Position numbers and translations under genes: made by a program | Shown: piece after piece, positions 11,501 through 19,768 of the stretch | Position numbering within the stretch: position 1 is the first letter of the stretch | Layout of the letters: each line of letters opens with the position of its first letter | Notes under the pieces: model-generated | What the model was told of the DNA's origin: nothing | The model's input: the letters and a program-made list of their open reading frames with translations, nothing else | Database searches by the model: none | DNA from: Numidum massiliense | Lineage (GTDB): Bacteria; Bacillota; Bacilli; Thermoactinomycetales; Novibacillaceae | Direction: 5' to 3' | Assembly: GCF_001375555.1 (NCBI RefSeq) | Contig: NZ_CTDZ01000009.1 | Location: forward strand, 124,001 to 188,000 | Length of the DNA: 64,000 nt

Positions 11501-11741
11501 AGGTGCGAATTCGTTAAATATGATGACGATCAACGTGCGTCTTAAGAAGGCGTTCAAAAGGGACATCCCTTTAACCGTCCTGTTCGAACATCCTTCCATC
11601 GCCCAAATCGCCGCATACTTACAGAAGAAAGGGGAAACTGACATCCGTGGCGAAAAGGCGCGTAAGCAAGAGATGGAGAGTGCACGTGGGACCCTTCTAA
11701 AAACGCAGTCACTTATTCAAAAAATGGGAGGATCAAGATGA
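8514..11741 (+). CDS. Non-ribosomal peptide synthetase module C-A-PCP
   Basis: Single elongation module of 1075 residues. The condensation domain (about 5-440; HHILMDG about 142) follows an epimerase in the previous protein, so it should be of the DCL kind that accepts a D-donor. The adenylation domain spans about 455-960 (YTSGSTGRPKG about 609). Its pocket reads D-A-F-W-L-G-G-T-F-K, close to the valine code known from gramicidin S and tyrocidine synthetases. The PCP Ser is near 1000 in LGANSL. The start is ATG 8514 with AAGGAG 7 nt upstream; an in-frame GTG at 8493 overlaps the previous stop but lacks a site. The stop overlaps the next start in ATGA. Val loading is an inference from residues aligned by eye. 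Confidence 0.93.
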   Translation: MIQKENIQDIYGLSPMQKSMLFNHAVDPESSAYTEQFDFRISGEIDPPRLEWALNKLFERYDILRTIFSYRQTDEPRQVVLKVRTPEWVVKDFRGEPVPEERVKAFKEADKQRGFDLSRDVLCRGALLRTGEQSWCFIFSFHHILMDGWSLAPLFQSFFSLYEEGTEQGVARFRRDEHPYYEYIRWLQGQDEEEASRYWRQYLEGYEKPVSLPSDTSSASYRHDTHSFHLPAALTERLRKLARSHQWTVNAIFQTAWGLLLQKYNYTRDVVFGNVVSGRPPELPGVEQMVGLFINTLPLRVRTEDGDSFSSLCTKVQRESFNVSSFEYYPLYQIQGESPLKNKLLNHVVAFENYPLAEQLQRLGSNGEQPYQIEEVKVFEQTNYDFHVVVNPGDAIVINFAYNGNCFSQEIVEGIERSFITLLESACHDPEAPIETLRVCAATDQSIVLENFNSGRRPYPADRTVDQMFREVASTFPTRTALKWKERTFTYEQLDAWSDRLAAQLASKGLGPNVTAGLFVPRSPEMVAGILAILKTGASYVPLDTVNTSERLAFIAEDADIAIVCTRSDLKDNVPTDVDVFLLDEVEGAAREKHVSADHGPEAPAYTMYTSGSTGRPKGCVITHRNILNLVLGQDYVDFGPHQVILQTGSPAFDACTFEIWGALLHGGTLVLIEEEDILDADALEGHIARHGVQTMWLTAPLFNRLCDQSPHLFRNLKNLLVGGDTLSVPHIKRVQEANPDLKIVNGYGPTENTTFSTTHTVTARDIERERIPIGRPLSNRNVYIVDRGLNLLPVGAIGELCVGGDGVSIGYHNRAELTTQRFLDDPFVAGGRLYRTGDLARWLADGTIDYLGRFDSQVKIRGYRVELGEIERVMADLPHLQEVTVQVREIGEDKRICAYYTSQGEVDLDAWKGILKFKLPDYMIPDFFIKMDSLPLTVNGKIDRQALPAPQFQRAEVSSAMRPLSQVEKTVATICASVLGIDPAAISVKENFFDLGANSLNMMTINVRLKKAFKRDIPLTVLFEHPSIAQIAAYLQKKGETDIRGEKARKQEMESARGTLLKTQSLIQKMGGSR

Positions 11742-14700
11742 ACATCAAGCGAGAATATACGGGGTTAGAGATCGCTGTCATCGGAATGGCGGGTCGGTTT
11801 CCGGGGGCAGAAAATTTAAAGGATTTTTGGAACAACTTACTCGCGGGAAAAGAATCGATTTCTTTCTTTAGCGATGAGGAATTAATCGCTGGGGGTGTGA
11901 CGCAAGAACTATTATCCAATCCGAACTATGTGAAAGCTAAGGGTGTATTTCCGGGGCTGGAGTACTTTGATGCCGACTTTTTCAACTATACGCCTAGGGA
12001 CGCATCCCTGTTAGATCCACAGGTGCGTGCGCTGCACGAAGAAGTTTATCACGCCTTGGAAGATGCCGGTTACGCCGCTGAAGATTCGCGCGAAACAACC
12101 GGACTCTTCCTAGGTGCCACGGGTAATTTAGCGTGGGAGCTGGATACGATAAAAGCTACCGTAGAAGGCGGTGGCCATGAATTTGCGACCATTCAATTGA
12201 ACGACAAGGATTTTGCGGCTACCCGTATCGCCTATAGCCTCAACCTTCAAGGGCCAAGTGTCGTCGTCCACAGTGCGTGTTCAACGTCGCTCTACGCTGT
12301 CGACGTGGCGTGCCGACACATTTTGACCGGTGCGTGCTCTTTAGCCGTTGCAGGCGGCAGTGGATTGACTTTGCCCCACCGGAACGGGTATTTGTATAAG
12401 GATGGCATGATTAATTCCCCGGACGGCCACTGTCGCCCATTTGATCAAGAGGCGAGAGGCACCGTTGAAGGGAACGGTCTAGGTGTGGTTGTATTAAAAC
12501 GGCTCGAGGAGGCTATTAGAGACAGGGACCACATCTATGCTATCATCCGCGGCACGGCGGCCAATAACGACGGAAATCGCAAAGTCGGTTTCACCGCGCC
12601 TAGTGTCGAGGGGCAGGCTGAAGTTATTCGGCGGTCGCTCATCATGGCGGGCGTCTCGGCGGAAAGTATATCTTACGTCGAGACCCACGGAACCGGGACG
12701 AATATAGGTGACCCGATCGAAGTAGCGGCATTGAAAAAAGCGTGGCAGAACGTTGACAAACGGTCATGTGGGATCGGCTCGTTAAAATCGAATATTGGGC
12801 ACCTCGATGTGGCGGCCGGCATTTCCTCTCTCATCAAAACATCGTTAGCCCTAAAGCAGGAGGAAATTCCAGCGAGTATTAATTATAAAAAGGGAAACCC
12901 GGAAATTGACATTGATAACAGTCCCTTTTATGTTGTGACCGAGACGAAGCGATGGGAGCGGAAACGCATATCCAATCTTTCGAACGCTTATGCTCCGCTG
13001 AGAGCAGGGATCAGTTCGTTCGGTATCGGTGGTACGAACGTCCACATGATTTTAGAGGAGGCACCGGAACGCAGTGCATCGGGGAAAGGGAGGGAGTGGA
13101 AACTGTTTTGCCTTTCTGCACACACTGACACCGCGTTACGGCGTTTGAAGGAGTCTTATCTCGAGTACCTGACGGGTGAGGGGAGGTCGGTCGATCCGTC
13201 AGATTTGGCCTGGAGCTTGCAAACGAGACAGAAGAACATGCCGAAGCGATTTGCATTACCTTATCGCGATATGAACGATTTAATCGCAGGTCTCACCGCC
13301 AGCTTGCACGAAGAAAATAGCGCCGGAAAACATTACTCTGCGATGTCAGAACGCAATCCGAACGTATATTTTCTATTCTCGGGACAAGGGTCGCAATATC
13401 GCGGCATGGCGCAAAAACTTTACGAAACTGAACCCGTCTTCCGCCGAGAGCTAGACGCTTGTTTGGCATTCGTCGAGGCAGAAGGGAATAAAGAACTACG
13501 GCATGTCCTTTTGAACGGCGAGGATCAACGGCGCGAGGGCCAACATCAGGCAGGGCTACAAGAAACAGGCCTTTCGCAAATTGCGCTCTTTGTCGTGGAG
13601 TACTCTTTGGCGCGATTGTTGATGTCGTGGGGCATTCATCCAACGGGCATGATTGGCCACAGTTTGGGAGAGTATACGGCCGCTTGTGTGGCAGGGGTAT
13701 TCACCTTAGAAGAAGGGATCAAACTCGTTCTCGCTCGCGGGAGCGTCATGCAAGCAATGCCACGCGGGTCGATGCTCGGGGTTCACGCTTCGTCTGAAAC
13801 GGTGGAACCCTTATTGACGAGGGATTTATCGTTGGCGGCGATTAACAGTCCTACTCACTGCACCGTTTCTGGATCGGCCGAAGCGATTAAAGCGTTTGAA
13901 CAACGCCTAGCCGCGCGGGGCTTGGCCAGTACGAAATTACAGACGTCTCACGCCTTTCACTCGGCACTTATGGAAGGGGCGATGGAACCTTTTAAAGGCG
14001 TATTTTCTGGCGTTAAACTGAAAGAACCGCAGATTCCTTATGTTTCTAACGTAACCGGGGATTGGATAAGCTCCCAAGATGCGACAGATGCGAGCTATTA
14101 CGCGAAGCATTTGCGAGGGTGTGTCAATTTTGCCGCCGGAATTAAAAAAATATTGGCTGATGAACGCGCTGTTCTCATCGAAGTAGGGCCCGGACGGACG
14201 TTAGCAACTTTTGCCCGTCAAGCCGATGCCACGAAGCCTTTGGCAGTTGTCAATACGTTACGACACCCAAAAGAAACAACATCCGACGATACGTATTTAG
14301 TGGCGCGGCTAGGAGAACTGTGGGGTAACAACGTAGCGTTGAACTGGAAAGCTTATTACAAAGGTCAAGTCCGAAATCGCGTGCAGCTCCCACTGTATCC
14401 TTTCGAACCTAAAAAATTTCCGCTAGGTAGCGGCGGTATTGCTCAACTGCTAGAAGTAGGTACCGATGCGAAGGCACTAGTTGCCGCTACTCAGGAAATG
14501 ACTACCCACGATTCAGAAACGATGGGGACGACACAGTTGGAAGCCGGACAAATCGATTGGGATCCAGCGTTTTTACCGCCTAAAGATCGTACCGAGCAGC
14601 ATCGGACCTGTTTAGTGCTGACCGACCAAGTCGATGCTGTAAGCTCTCTGACAGAACATCTTTCAAGGTGGAGATTTTATTCTGTTCAGGACGGTGACAG

Positions 14701-17700
14701 CTACCTTTATAAAGGAACACTCGGGGCGACCGTACGGTGCGGAAATGCATTACATATGCGCCTTTTGCTGCGGGATTTATACGAGCAAGCGTTACTGCCC
14801 AATACAGTGATCGTCTCTTACACGACTGCCAAACAAACTGAGGAAGGACTGCGCGCGCTTATACATGCTTTAACAGTAGAATTAAAAGAGGCGTTACCCG
14901 AAGTAGTTGTTCTTAGTCCGGTTTCACCCGTTTCCGACATGCCGCACCTCGTAACGCAAGTGCGCGGTATCGGGATGGCGAATCCTAACCTACCTATTCG
15001 GCTTTTGGACGCCGGCACGCCGTTAGGCAGCGAAGGGGCTGGGGAAAAATGGGCGACCGTCTTAAAGCATGAACTCGTTGACCGCGCGTTTCGTTATCCG
15101 GCCGTCGCTTATGTCGGCAATCGCCGGCAAGTATTACGGTTTAAGCCATTGGATGTGGAGCGGCTAAGCCCGGCATCACCGTTACAACGAAGTCGTTTTG
15201 TCTTTTTAAGCCGGGAAGACCAGTTGCCGATGTCGCTCGCTCTACCACGAAATCTCGTGAAAGATTTAGAGGCTGAAGTTACTGTGTTGCCTTACCGTCT
15301 ACAACCCGAAGTACCCGTTCCGGACAACGTGTTCGCGGAGCTACAAGGTGAACAGGAAAAATATATAAGCCGTTATGGAGTCCAAAACTTGTCGAAGGTG
15401 CATGATCTAGTAGATGAGTATGCGACACGCTTAATTTATGATTATATTCATCCTGTTTTTCCACTTAAGCCCGGAAAAACGTTTATACGGGAGGAAATGT
15501 CTAGAAGCTTGGGGGTCATTTCCTCGCTGGAACGATATGTCGACTATTTCTTACACATGTTGTGTGAAGATGGTCTTTTAGAGAAGGCCGGGGATGAGTG
15601 TTATCGGGTGACAGACCGTGTGCAATCACTGCGTCGTTCGGCAATCATTCGTGGCGACGTTGAACGTACGACCACTTTGTTTTCCGGACAACTGGACCTT
15701 TTAGAACACTGTGTCGACAACTTCGGATCAGCTTTACGCGGGGACGTTCCCTCCTTAGCTGTTTTGTATCCGGGAGGGAAGGAAGATTTACTTCGCGAAT
15801 CTTATATAGGTTCGATCCAAGAGAAAGAGGATGACTTGATTAAAGAGATCTTCTCTACGATGCTTGCGAAAATAACGAGCACAAACCGTAAAATCCGTAT
15901 ATTAGAGGCCGGTGGCGGATACGGTGCCATTTTACGCAAGGTGGCGCCTCTCTTAAAGGGTCTCGACGTTGACTATTACTTTACCGATGTCGGAAATTCT
16001 TACATCGAGGACTTTCAACAGTACGCCTTAGAAGAGGGATTGGACTTCTTGCACTTTGGCCTGTTTGATATTACTAAAGAGCCGGAAGCACAAGGGTTGG
16101 ATGCCGCTTCTTTTGATATCGTATTTGCTTATAACGTCGTGCATGCTACAGAGCGCTTGTCAGTCAGCTTAAGTAATATGCAACGTTTGTTAAAGCCCGG
16201 CGCTTTACTTTGCGTGTTAGAACGGACTAAGGCGCGTCGCTATGTCGATCTCATATGGGGTCTTGCAGACGGATGGTGGCATTTTGACCAGGATGAGCGG
16301 GAACTGTCCCCACTCGTTTCAAAAGAACAATGGGAAGGACAATTCAGAGCACTCGGTTTAGAAAAGGTTACCGTATACCCCGACCATCCCGAATTGCGCG
16401 AATGTATGGATGTCGGTATCGTGATCGGGCGCATGCCGCTCTCTCGGCACACAGCTGGAAACAAGACAGTGCGCGAAGGCGAAAAAGGGATTCGGCTCTT
16501 ACCTACAGTGGAAGCTACGGACGCTTCTTCGTTAGAACCGGCTCTTAATAAAGCGTTAAGTGATGTACGCTACGCTGACGGCATTGTCGCCTGGGATGAT
16601 TTAGAAAGCAAAGAAAACAGCTTTCGTTTTCGTTCTCTCGTTCCACTCATTCCGGAATCAGTCGAAATTGCTAACAGCGTCAATCGCGCTGTCGGACGAC
16701 ACGCAGCTAGCTGGGATAAACCAGCCGTCGTCATCTCAAACCTCCCCCATACGGACAAGTGGGGGGAAAGTGAGACAGAGTGGGCGATCGTACACGATAA
16801 GCTAGATGCCGATGCAGATACTTACAGGATTTACGTGTCAGGAGATGATCCGAACATTGACGCCATACCGAGTGTGTTAGACGCCATGTTAACATCGGGG
16901 ATGAAACGCGTGGCGATCCGTTCCGGTCGTCATCCATTCTTGTCTGTAGCACCGAGTAAGCCGTTATTGCCGGAAGAGGGGGGGATTTCCTCCGAACTGG
17001 AGAAAACGGAAAGCATGTTGAAAAAAGTTTGGAGCAAGCTGCTTGGTCGGGAAGTAGATATCGATGCGGATTTCTTTGAATTAGGTGGGGATTCTTTTAA
17101 GTTAATTCAAATGACGGTAGACTTAGAACGGGAAGGGCATAAGGTGCTAATGAATGAGGTATACAAGTATCCGACGATCCGTTCTTTGGCTCGTTATCTG
17201 AATGAAGCGGGTCAGCAAAACAGCACGGACATGTTAACGGCAGCCGATATTGAAGACAAGTTGCATGATGAAGCGGGGACGAAATGCCGTTTATGTGTCG
17301 TAGATGACGGTAATGAGCAGAAAAATGTGTTGTTTGTAGATGTAGATAAGGGAGCTAGCGGGGTAGCCAAGATTCGCCAACGGCTCAAATCGATGCAGCT
17401 TCCGGAAAAGTTTTTCCCGCACTATGTGCTACCACTCTCTCTGGCCAACAGTCCTTCCGACCGCATGAATATGGATCAATTAGTCGCGTTAGGGGCGTTA
17501 AGTGATTGTGAGAAGGGTATTTTGGAAGATTTGGACAAACGGCTTTCCATTGCGCAAAACGCGTTCAACCAAGCGATTGTGAGGCAACCCGTGTTGCAAT
17601 GTTATGGGCTGAGCAATATTCAAAAAACGCATTTTCGCGGCAACGTCCGACTGCAACTGTATTTCATTGAGTTCCACGAAAATGTGGACGAGGAGCTATT

Positions 17701-18895
17701 GGAACGGGCATTTTGCGATGTAGTGGGCAGTCACGGGCTACTCCGTAGTTGTCTGTACAAACAGACGGGTGAGTATCGGTGGAAAGAGTTTGCACCGCCG
17801 CAAGAAACACCTCTACCGCGATTAGATCTATCGCTGCTTACTCCGGCAGCACAGTCTCGCGTGATGGACTTCTTGGCCAGGAGGGAATCGGAGGCAGACT
17901 TTAAAGTAGAGGGCATCCCAATGTATCACGTCACGTTGATTAAGCTGAACGAACGGCACTACAATTTGTTTTTCCAGTTTGATCACTCGATTTTCGACGT
18001 ATCGTCGGGACAAGTGATTCGCCGTCAGCTTTTTCAGCGTTATAAGGATCTGCAACAAGGGAGCAGAAGGGCGATGGAAGTCTCAACTAGCTACCGGGAC
18101 TACTTGAAGCAAATCCATCGAGGCCCAATAGGCATTACGGCGGAGGAATTGATCGCTCGCTTTAATTTGCGACAGTACACCGCGTACAACAAAATAGTGA
18201 GTGAAAAAATTGACCAACGCCCACTGGGCCGAATTCAACAATTACGCAGTAGTGTCGATTTATCACGCTTCAATTTCGATAAAAATGACCAAGATGGTCC
18301 CTTCGAAGTTGCGTTACAAATTTATATCCTCGTCATCTCGCGATTGTTGGAGCTGGATACCGTTCCTTTTGATCTTCTTTTTCAAAATCGTAGATACGAG
18401 AATAAGAACTTCGCGGATGTTGTCGGTCTCGTTCTAGATAGTGTGCCATTTGTCGTACCGGTCAATCGTGAGGAGCCGTCTCGCATGACAGCCGTCATTA
18501 GGGAGAACATTCAGCTCATCAACGACCATAACATCAATTTTCTCAACATGGCGTGGGATGACTCTTCAACGGTGCGCTGGGAAAAAGTGACGGAGGCAAG
18601 AAATACGAGCGCTACTTTTTATAGTCCGTTCCTGCTTAATTACGCGGGTAACGCTGAGCTTGAGTACGATAAGATTTGGGACTACAGCATGGAACAGCTG
18701 GACGACGACGGTCAAGCAAGACTAAATTACGCTGATTTTTACGGATTAGTGAAAGTGAGGAACAACAAACTGGACTTCCTCATTTTGTGTAAGTTCGAGC
18801 CACAGATGGAAAGGATCCGTCAACTATTTGACGAAGAGATAGCGCACTTAATAAAGATGCAAGTTAAGAAAAGAGCAGTGAGGGGTAACGTATGA
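11738..18895 (+). CDS. PKS module KS-AT-pseudoKR-C-methyltransferase-ACP with C-terminal condensation-like domain
   Basis: Protein of 2385 residues. KS about 5-440 (Cys about 181 in SACSTS, His in ETHGTGT and SNIGH). AT about 540-850 with GHSLG Ser about 642 and an HAFHS motif near 738, typical of malonyl-CoA selection. About 930-1130 resembles the structural half of a ketoreductase without a visible active site. A C-methyltransferase spans about 1160-1580, with a helical lead-in, a SAM loop AGGGYG near 1391 and GLADGWWHF. An ACP has Ser near 1786. From about 1935 a condensation-like domain runs to the end, but its catalytic motif reads DHSIFDV near 2082, so the first His and the final Gly of HHxxxDG are replaced. 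There is no thioesterase or reductase domain. The expected chemistry is one malonyl extension with alpha-methylation, then release by the terminal C-like domain or in trans. GGGAGG lies 5 nt before ATG 11738. Confidence 0.92.
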   Translation: MNIKREYTGLEIAVIGMAGRFPGAENLKDFWNNLLAGKESISFFSDEELIAGGVTQELLSNPNYVKAKGVFPGLEYFDADFFNYTPRDASLLDPQVRALHEEVYHALEDAGYAAEDSRETTGLFLGATGNLAWELDTIKATVEGGGHEFATIQLNDKDFAATRIAYSLNLQGPSVVVHSACSTSLYAVDVACRHILTGACSLAVAGGSGLTLPHRNGYLYKDGMINSPDGHCRPFDQEARGTVEGNGLGVVVLKRLEEAIRDRDHIYAIIRGTAANNDGNRKVGFTAPSVEGQAEVIRRSLIMAGVSAESISYVETHGTGTNIGDPIEVAALKKAWQNVDKRSCGIGSLKSNIGHLDVAAGISSLIKTSLALKQEEIPASINYKKGNPEIDIDNSPFYVVTETKRWERKRISNLSNAYAPLRAGISSFGIGGTNVHMILEEAPERSASGKGREWKLFCLSAHTDTALRRLKESYLEYLTGEGRSVDPSDLAWSLQTRQKNMPKRFALPYRDMNDLIAGLTASLHEENSAGKHYSAMSERNPNVYFLFSGQGSQYRGMAQKLYETEPVFRRELDACLAFVEAEGNKELRHVLLNGEDQRREGQHQAGLQETGLSQIALFVVEYSLARLLMSWGIHPTGMIGHSLGEYTAACVAGVFTLEEGIKLVLARGSVMQAMPRGSMLGVHASSETVEPLLTRDLSLAAINSPTHCTVSGSAEAIKAFEQRLAARGLASTKLQTSHAFHSALMEGAMEPFKGVFSGVKLKEPQIPYVSNVTGDWISSQDATDASYYAKHLRGCVNFAAGIKKILADERAVLIEVGPGRTLATFARQADATKPLAVVNTLRHPKETTSDDTYLVARLGELWGNNVALNWKAYYKGQVRNRVQLPLYPFEPKKFPLGSGGIAQLLEVGTDAKALVAATQEMTTHDSETMGTTQLEAGQIDWDPAFLPPKDRTEQHRTCLVLTDQVDAVSSLTEHLSRWRFYSVQDGDSYLYKGTLGATVRCGNALHMRLLLRDLYEQALLPNTVIVSYTTAKQTEEGLRALIHALTVELKEALPEVVVLSPVSPVSDMPHLVTQVRGIGMANPNLPIRLLDAGTPLGSEGAGEKWATVLKHELVDRAFRYPAVAYVGNRRQVLRFKPLDVERLSPASPLQRSRFVFLSREDQLPMSLALPRNLVKDLEAEVTVLPYRLQPEVPVPDNVFAELQGEQEKYISRYGVQNLSKVHDLVDEYATRLIYDYIHPVFPLKPGKTFIREEMSRSLGVISSLERYVDYFLHMLCEDGLLEKAGDECYRVTDRVQSLRRSAIIRGDVERTTTLFSGQLDLLEHCVDNFGSALRGDVPSLAVLYPGGKEDLLRESYIGSIQEKEDDLIKEIFSTMLAKITSTNRKIRILEAGGGYGAILRKVAPLLKGLDVDYYFTDVGNSYIEDFQQYALEEGLDFLHFGLFDITKEPEAQGLDAASFDIVFAYNVVHATERLSVSLSNMQRLLKPGALLCVLERTKARRYVDLIWGLADGWWHFDQDERELSPLVSKEQWEGQFRALGLEKVTVYPDHPELRECMDVGIVIGRMPLSRHTAGNKTVREGEKGIRLLPTVEATDASSLEPALNKALSDVRYADGIVAWDDLESKENSFRFRSLVPLIPESVEIANSVNRAVGRHAASWDKPAVVISNLPHTDKWGESETEWAIVHDKLDADADTYRIYVSGDDPNIDAIPSVLDAMLTSGMKRVAIRSGRHPFLSVAPSKPLLPEEGGISSELEKTESMLKKVWSKLLGREVDIDADFFELGGDSFKLIQMTVDLEREGHKVLMNEVYKYPTIRSLARYLNEAGQQNSTDMLTAADIEDKLHDEAGTKCRLCVVDDGNEQKNVLFVDVDKGASGVAKIRQRLKSMQLPEKFFPHYVLPLSLANSPSDRMNMDQLVALGALSDCEKGILEDLDKRLSIAQNAFNQAIVRQPVLQCYGLSNIQKTHFRGNVRLQLYFIEFHENVDEELLERAFCDVVGSHGLLRSCLYKQTGEYRWKEFAPPQETPLPRLDLSLLTPAAQSRVMDFLARRESEADFKVEGIPMYHVTLIKLNERHYNLFFQFDHSIFDVSSGQVIRRQLFQRYKDLQQGSRRAMEVSTSYRDYLKQIHRGPIGITAEELIARFNLRQYTAYNKIVSEKIDQRPLGRIQQLRSSVDLSRFNFDKNDQDGPFEVALQIYILVISRLLELDTVPFDLLFQNRRYENKNFADVVGLVLDSVPFVVPVNREEPSRMTAVIRENIQLINDHNINFLNMAWDDSSTVRWEKVTEARNTSATFYSPFLLNYAGNAELEYDKIWDYSMEQLDDDGQARLNYADFYGLVKVRNNKLDFLILCKFEPQMERIRQLFDEEIAHLIKMQVKKRAVRGNV

Positions 18896-19623
18896 GTCAC
18901 TTTGATTTATTTTGTATACCTTACGCCGGGGGTTCCGCCAGTGCCATTTACGGTAAGTGGGTGCAGCACCTCGATCCGAAGATTAAGGTTCATCCGCTAG
19001 AGCTTGCCGGTCACGGGAGAAGGATGTCGGAGCCCTTTCACTCCTCGGTTAAAGCTGCGGTTGCAGATATGATGGAAACGATTCGTACGCGTATTTCCGA
19101 GCGACCCTATGCCGTGTACGGTCACAGTATGGGAACAGTGTTTGCCTATGAACTTGCTGTAGCGGTCCAAGCGGCTGGCCTTCCCCAGCCCCGTGTGCTG
19201 TTCCTATCTGGGCGCCAAGCGCCGCATTACATTTATAAAGATAGAGACATGCATCTTTTACCCGCCTCTGAATTTATAAAAAAAATTGAGCGGATCGGCG
19301 GCACGCCGCGTCAATTATTTGAGTCCGAGGAACTAGTTAAGATCTTTCTCCCTATTTTACGCGATGACTATCGCCTCATTGAGCAATATCGCTTTCAACC
19401 GCCTGGTACGAAACTTGATGCGGATATTGTATTTTTTTTCAGTGATAACGACCATTTGGTGGATCGGCTGGGTGTATTGGAATGGAAGCGTTATACGACC
19501 CGGTCCTTTGAGCTACACGACTTCAAAGGTGGTCACTTCTTTATTAACGAGAAGGGTGCCGAAATTTGTGACACTATTAATCGGAAACTAAAATCCTATC
19601 TGGCGTATAGTAACCATTTATAA
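18892..19623 (+). CDS. Type II thioesterase of the NRPS/PKS cluster
   Basis: A 243-residue alpha/beta hydrolase of the GrsT/SrfAD family. Visible are the early PYAGGSA oxyanion segment, the nucleophile motif GHSMG (about residue 82), an acidic residue in a SDNDH-type segment and the catalytic His in KGGHFF near the C-terminus. Such enzymes clear mis-primed or stalled acyl groups from carrier domains and act as stand-alone cytoplasmic proteins. The start overlaps the preceding synthase stop in ATGA, so the two are translationally coupled. As the last synthase has no internal thioesterase, this protein is the only hydrolase in view, but its family normally edits rather than releases product. 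Confidence 0.93.
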   Translation: MSHFDLFCIPYAGGSASAIYGKWVQHLDPKIKVHPLELAGHGRRMSEPFHSSVKAAVADMMETIRTRISERPYAVYGHSMGTVFAYELAVAVQAAGLPQPRVLFLSGRQAPHYIYKDRDMHLLPASEFIKKIERIGGTPRQLFESEELVKIFLPILRDDYRLIEQYRFQPPGTKLDADIVFFFSDNDHLVDRLGVLEWKRYTTRSFELHDFKGGHFFINEKGAEICDTINRKLKSYLAYSNHL

Positions 19624-19630
19624 TGGAGTG

Positions 19631-19675
19631 ATAAATATCCCGTACAGAAAATTGATCGTACGGGATATTTATCTT
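19631..19675 (+). terminator. Hairpin terminator after the synthase operon
   Basis: A perfect 15-bp inverted repeat (ATAAATATCCCGTAC at 19631-19645 and its reverse complement at 19658-19672) with a 12-nt loop begins 7 nt after the thioesterase stop. The T content after the stem is modest, so termination efficiency is uncertain. It lies between converging genes and could serve both strands. Confidence 0.6.
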
Positions 19676-19699
19676 ATAGCATTTTACGAGCTAGTCGTA

Positions 19700-19759
19700 A
19701 TGGAGTTGTAGTACATGGAGTTGAAGTACATGAAGTTGTAGTACATGGAGTTGTACTGC
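19700..19759. repeat. 15-bp tandem repeat, about four copies
   Basis: Four consecutive 15-nt units of the form ATGGAGTTGTAGTAC with one or two changes each, the last one incomplete. They lie between the synthase terminator and the 3' end of the exporter gene. I see no open frame or hairpin that explains them; replication slippage is the simplest source. Confidence 0.85.
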
Positions 19760-19768
19760 CGCCCCTTT

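Noticed and set aside
17540-18895. Ordinary elongating condensation domain expecting a further NRPS module
   Set aside because: The motif is altered and the thioesterase gene follows by ATGA overlap, so the line ends here in this window.
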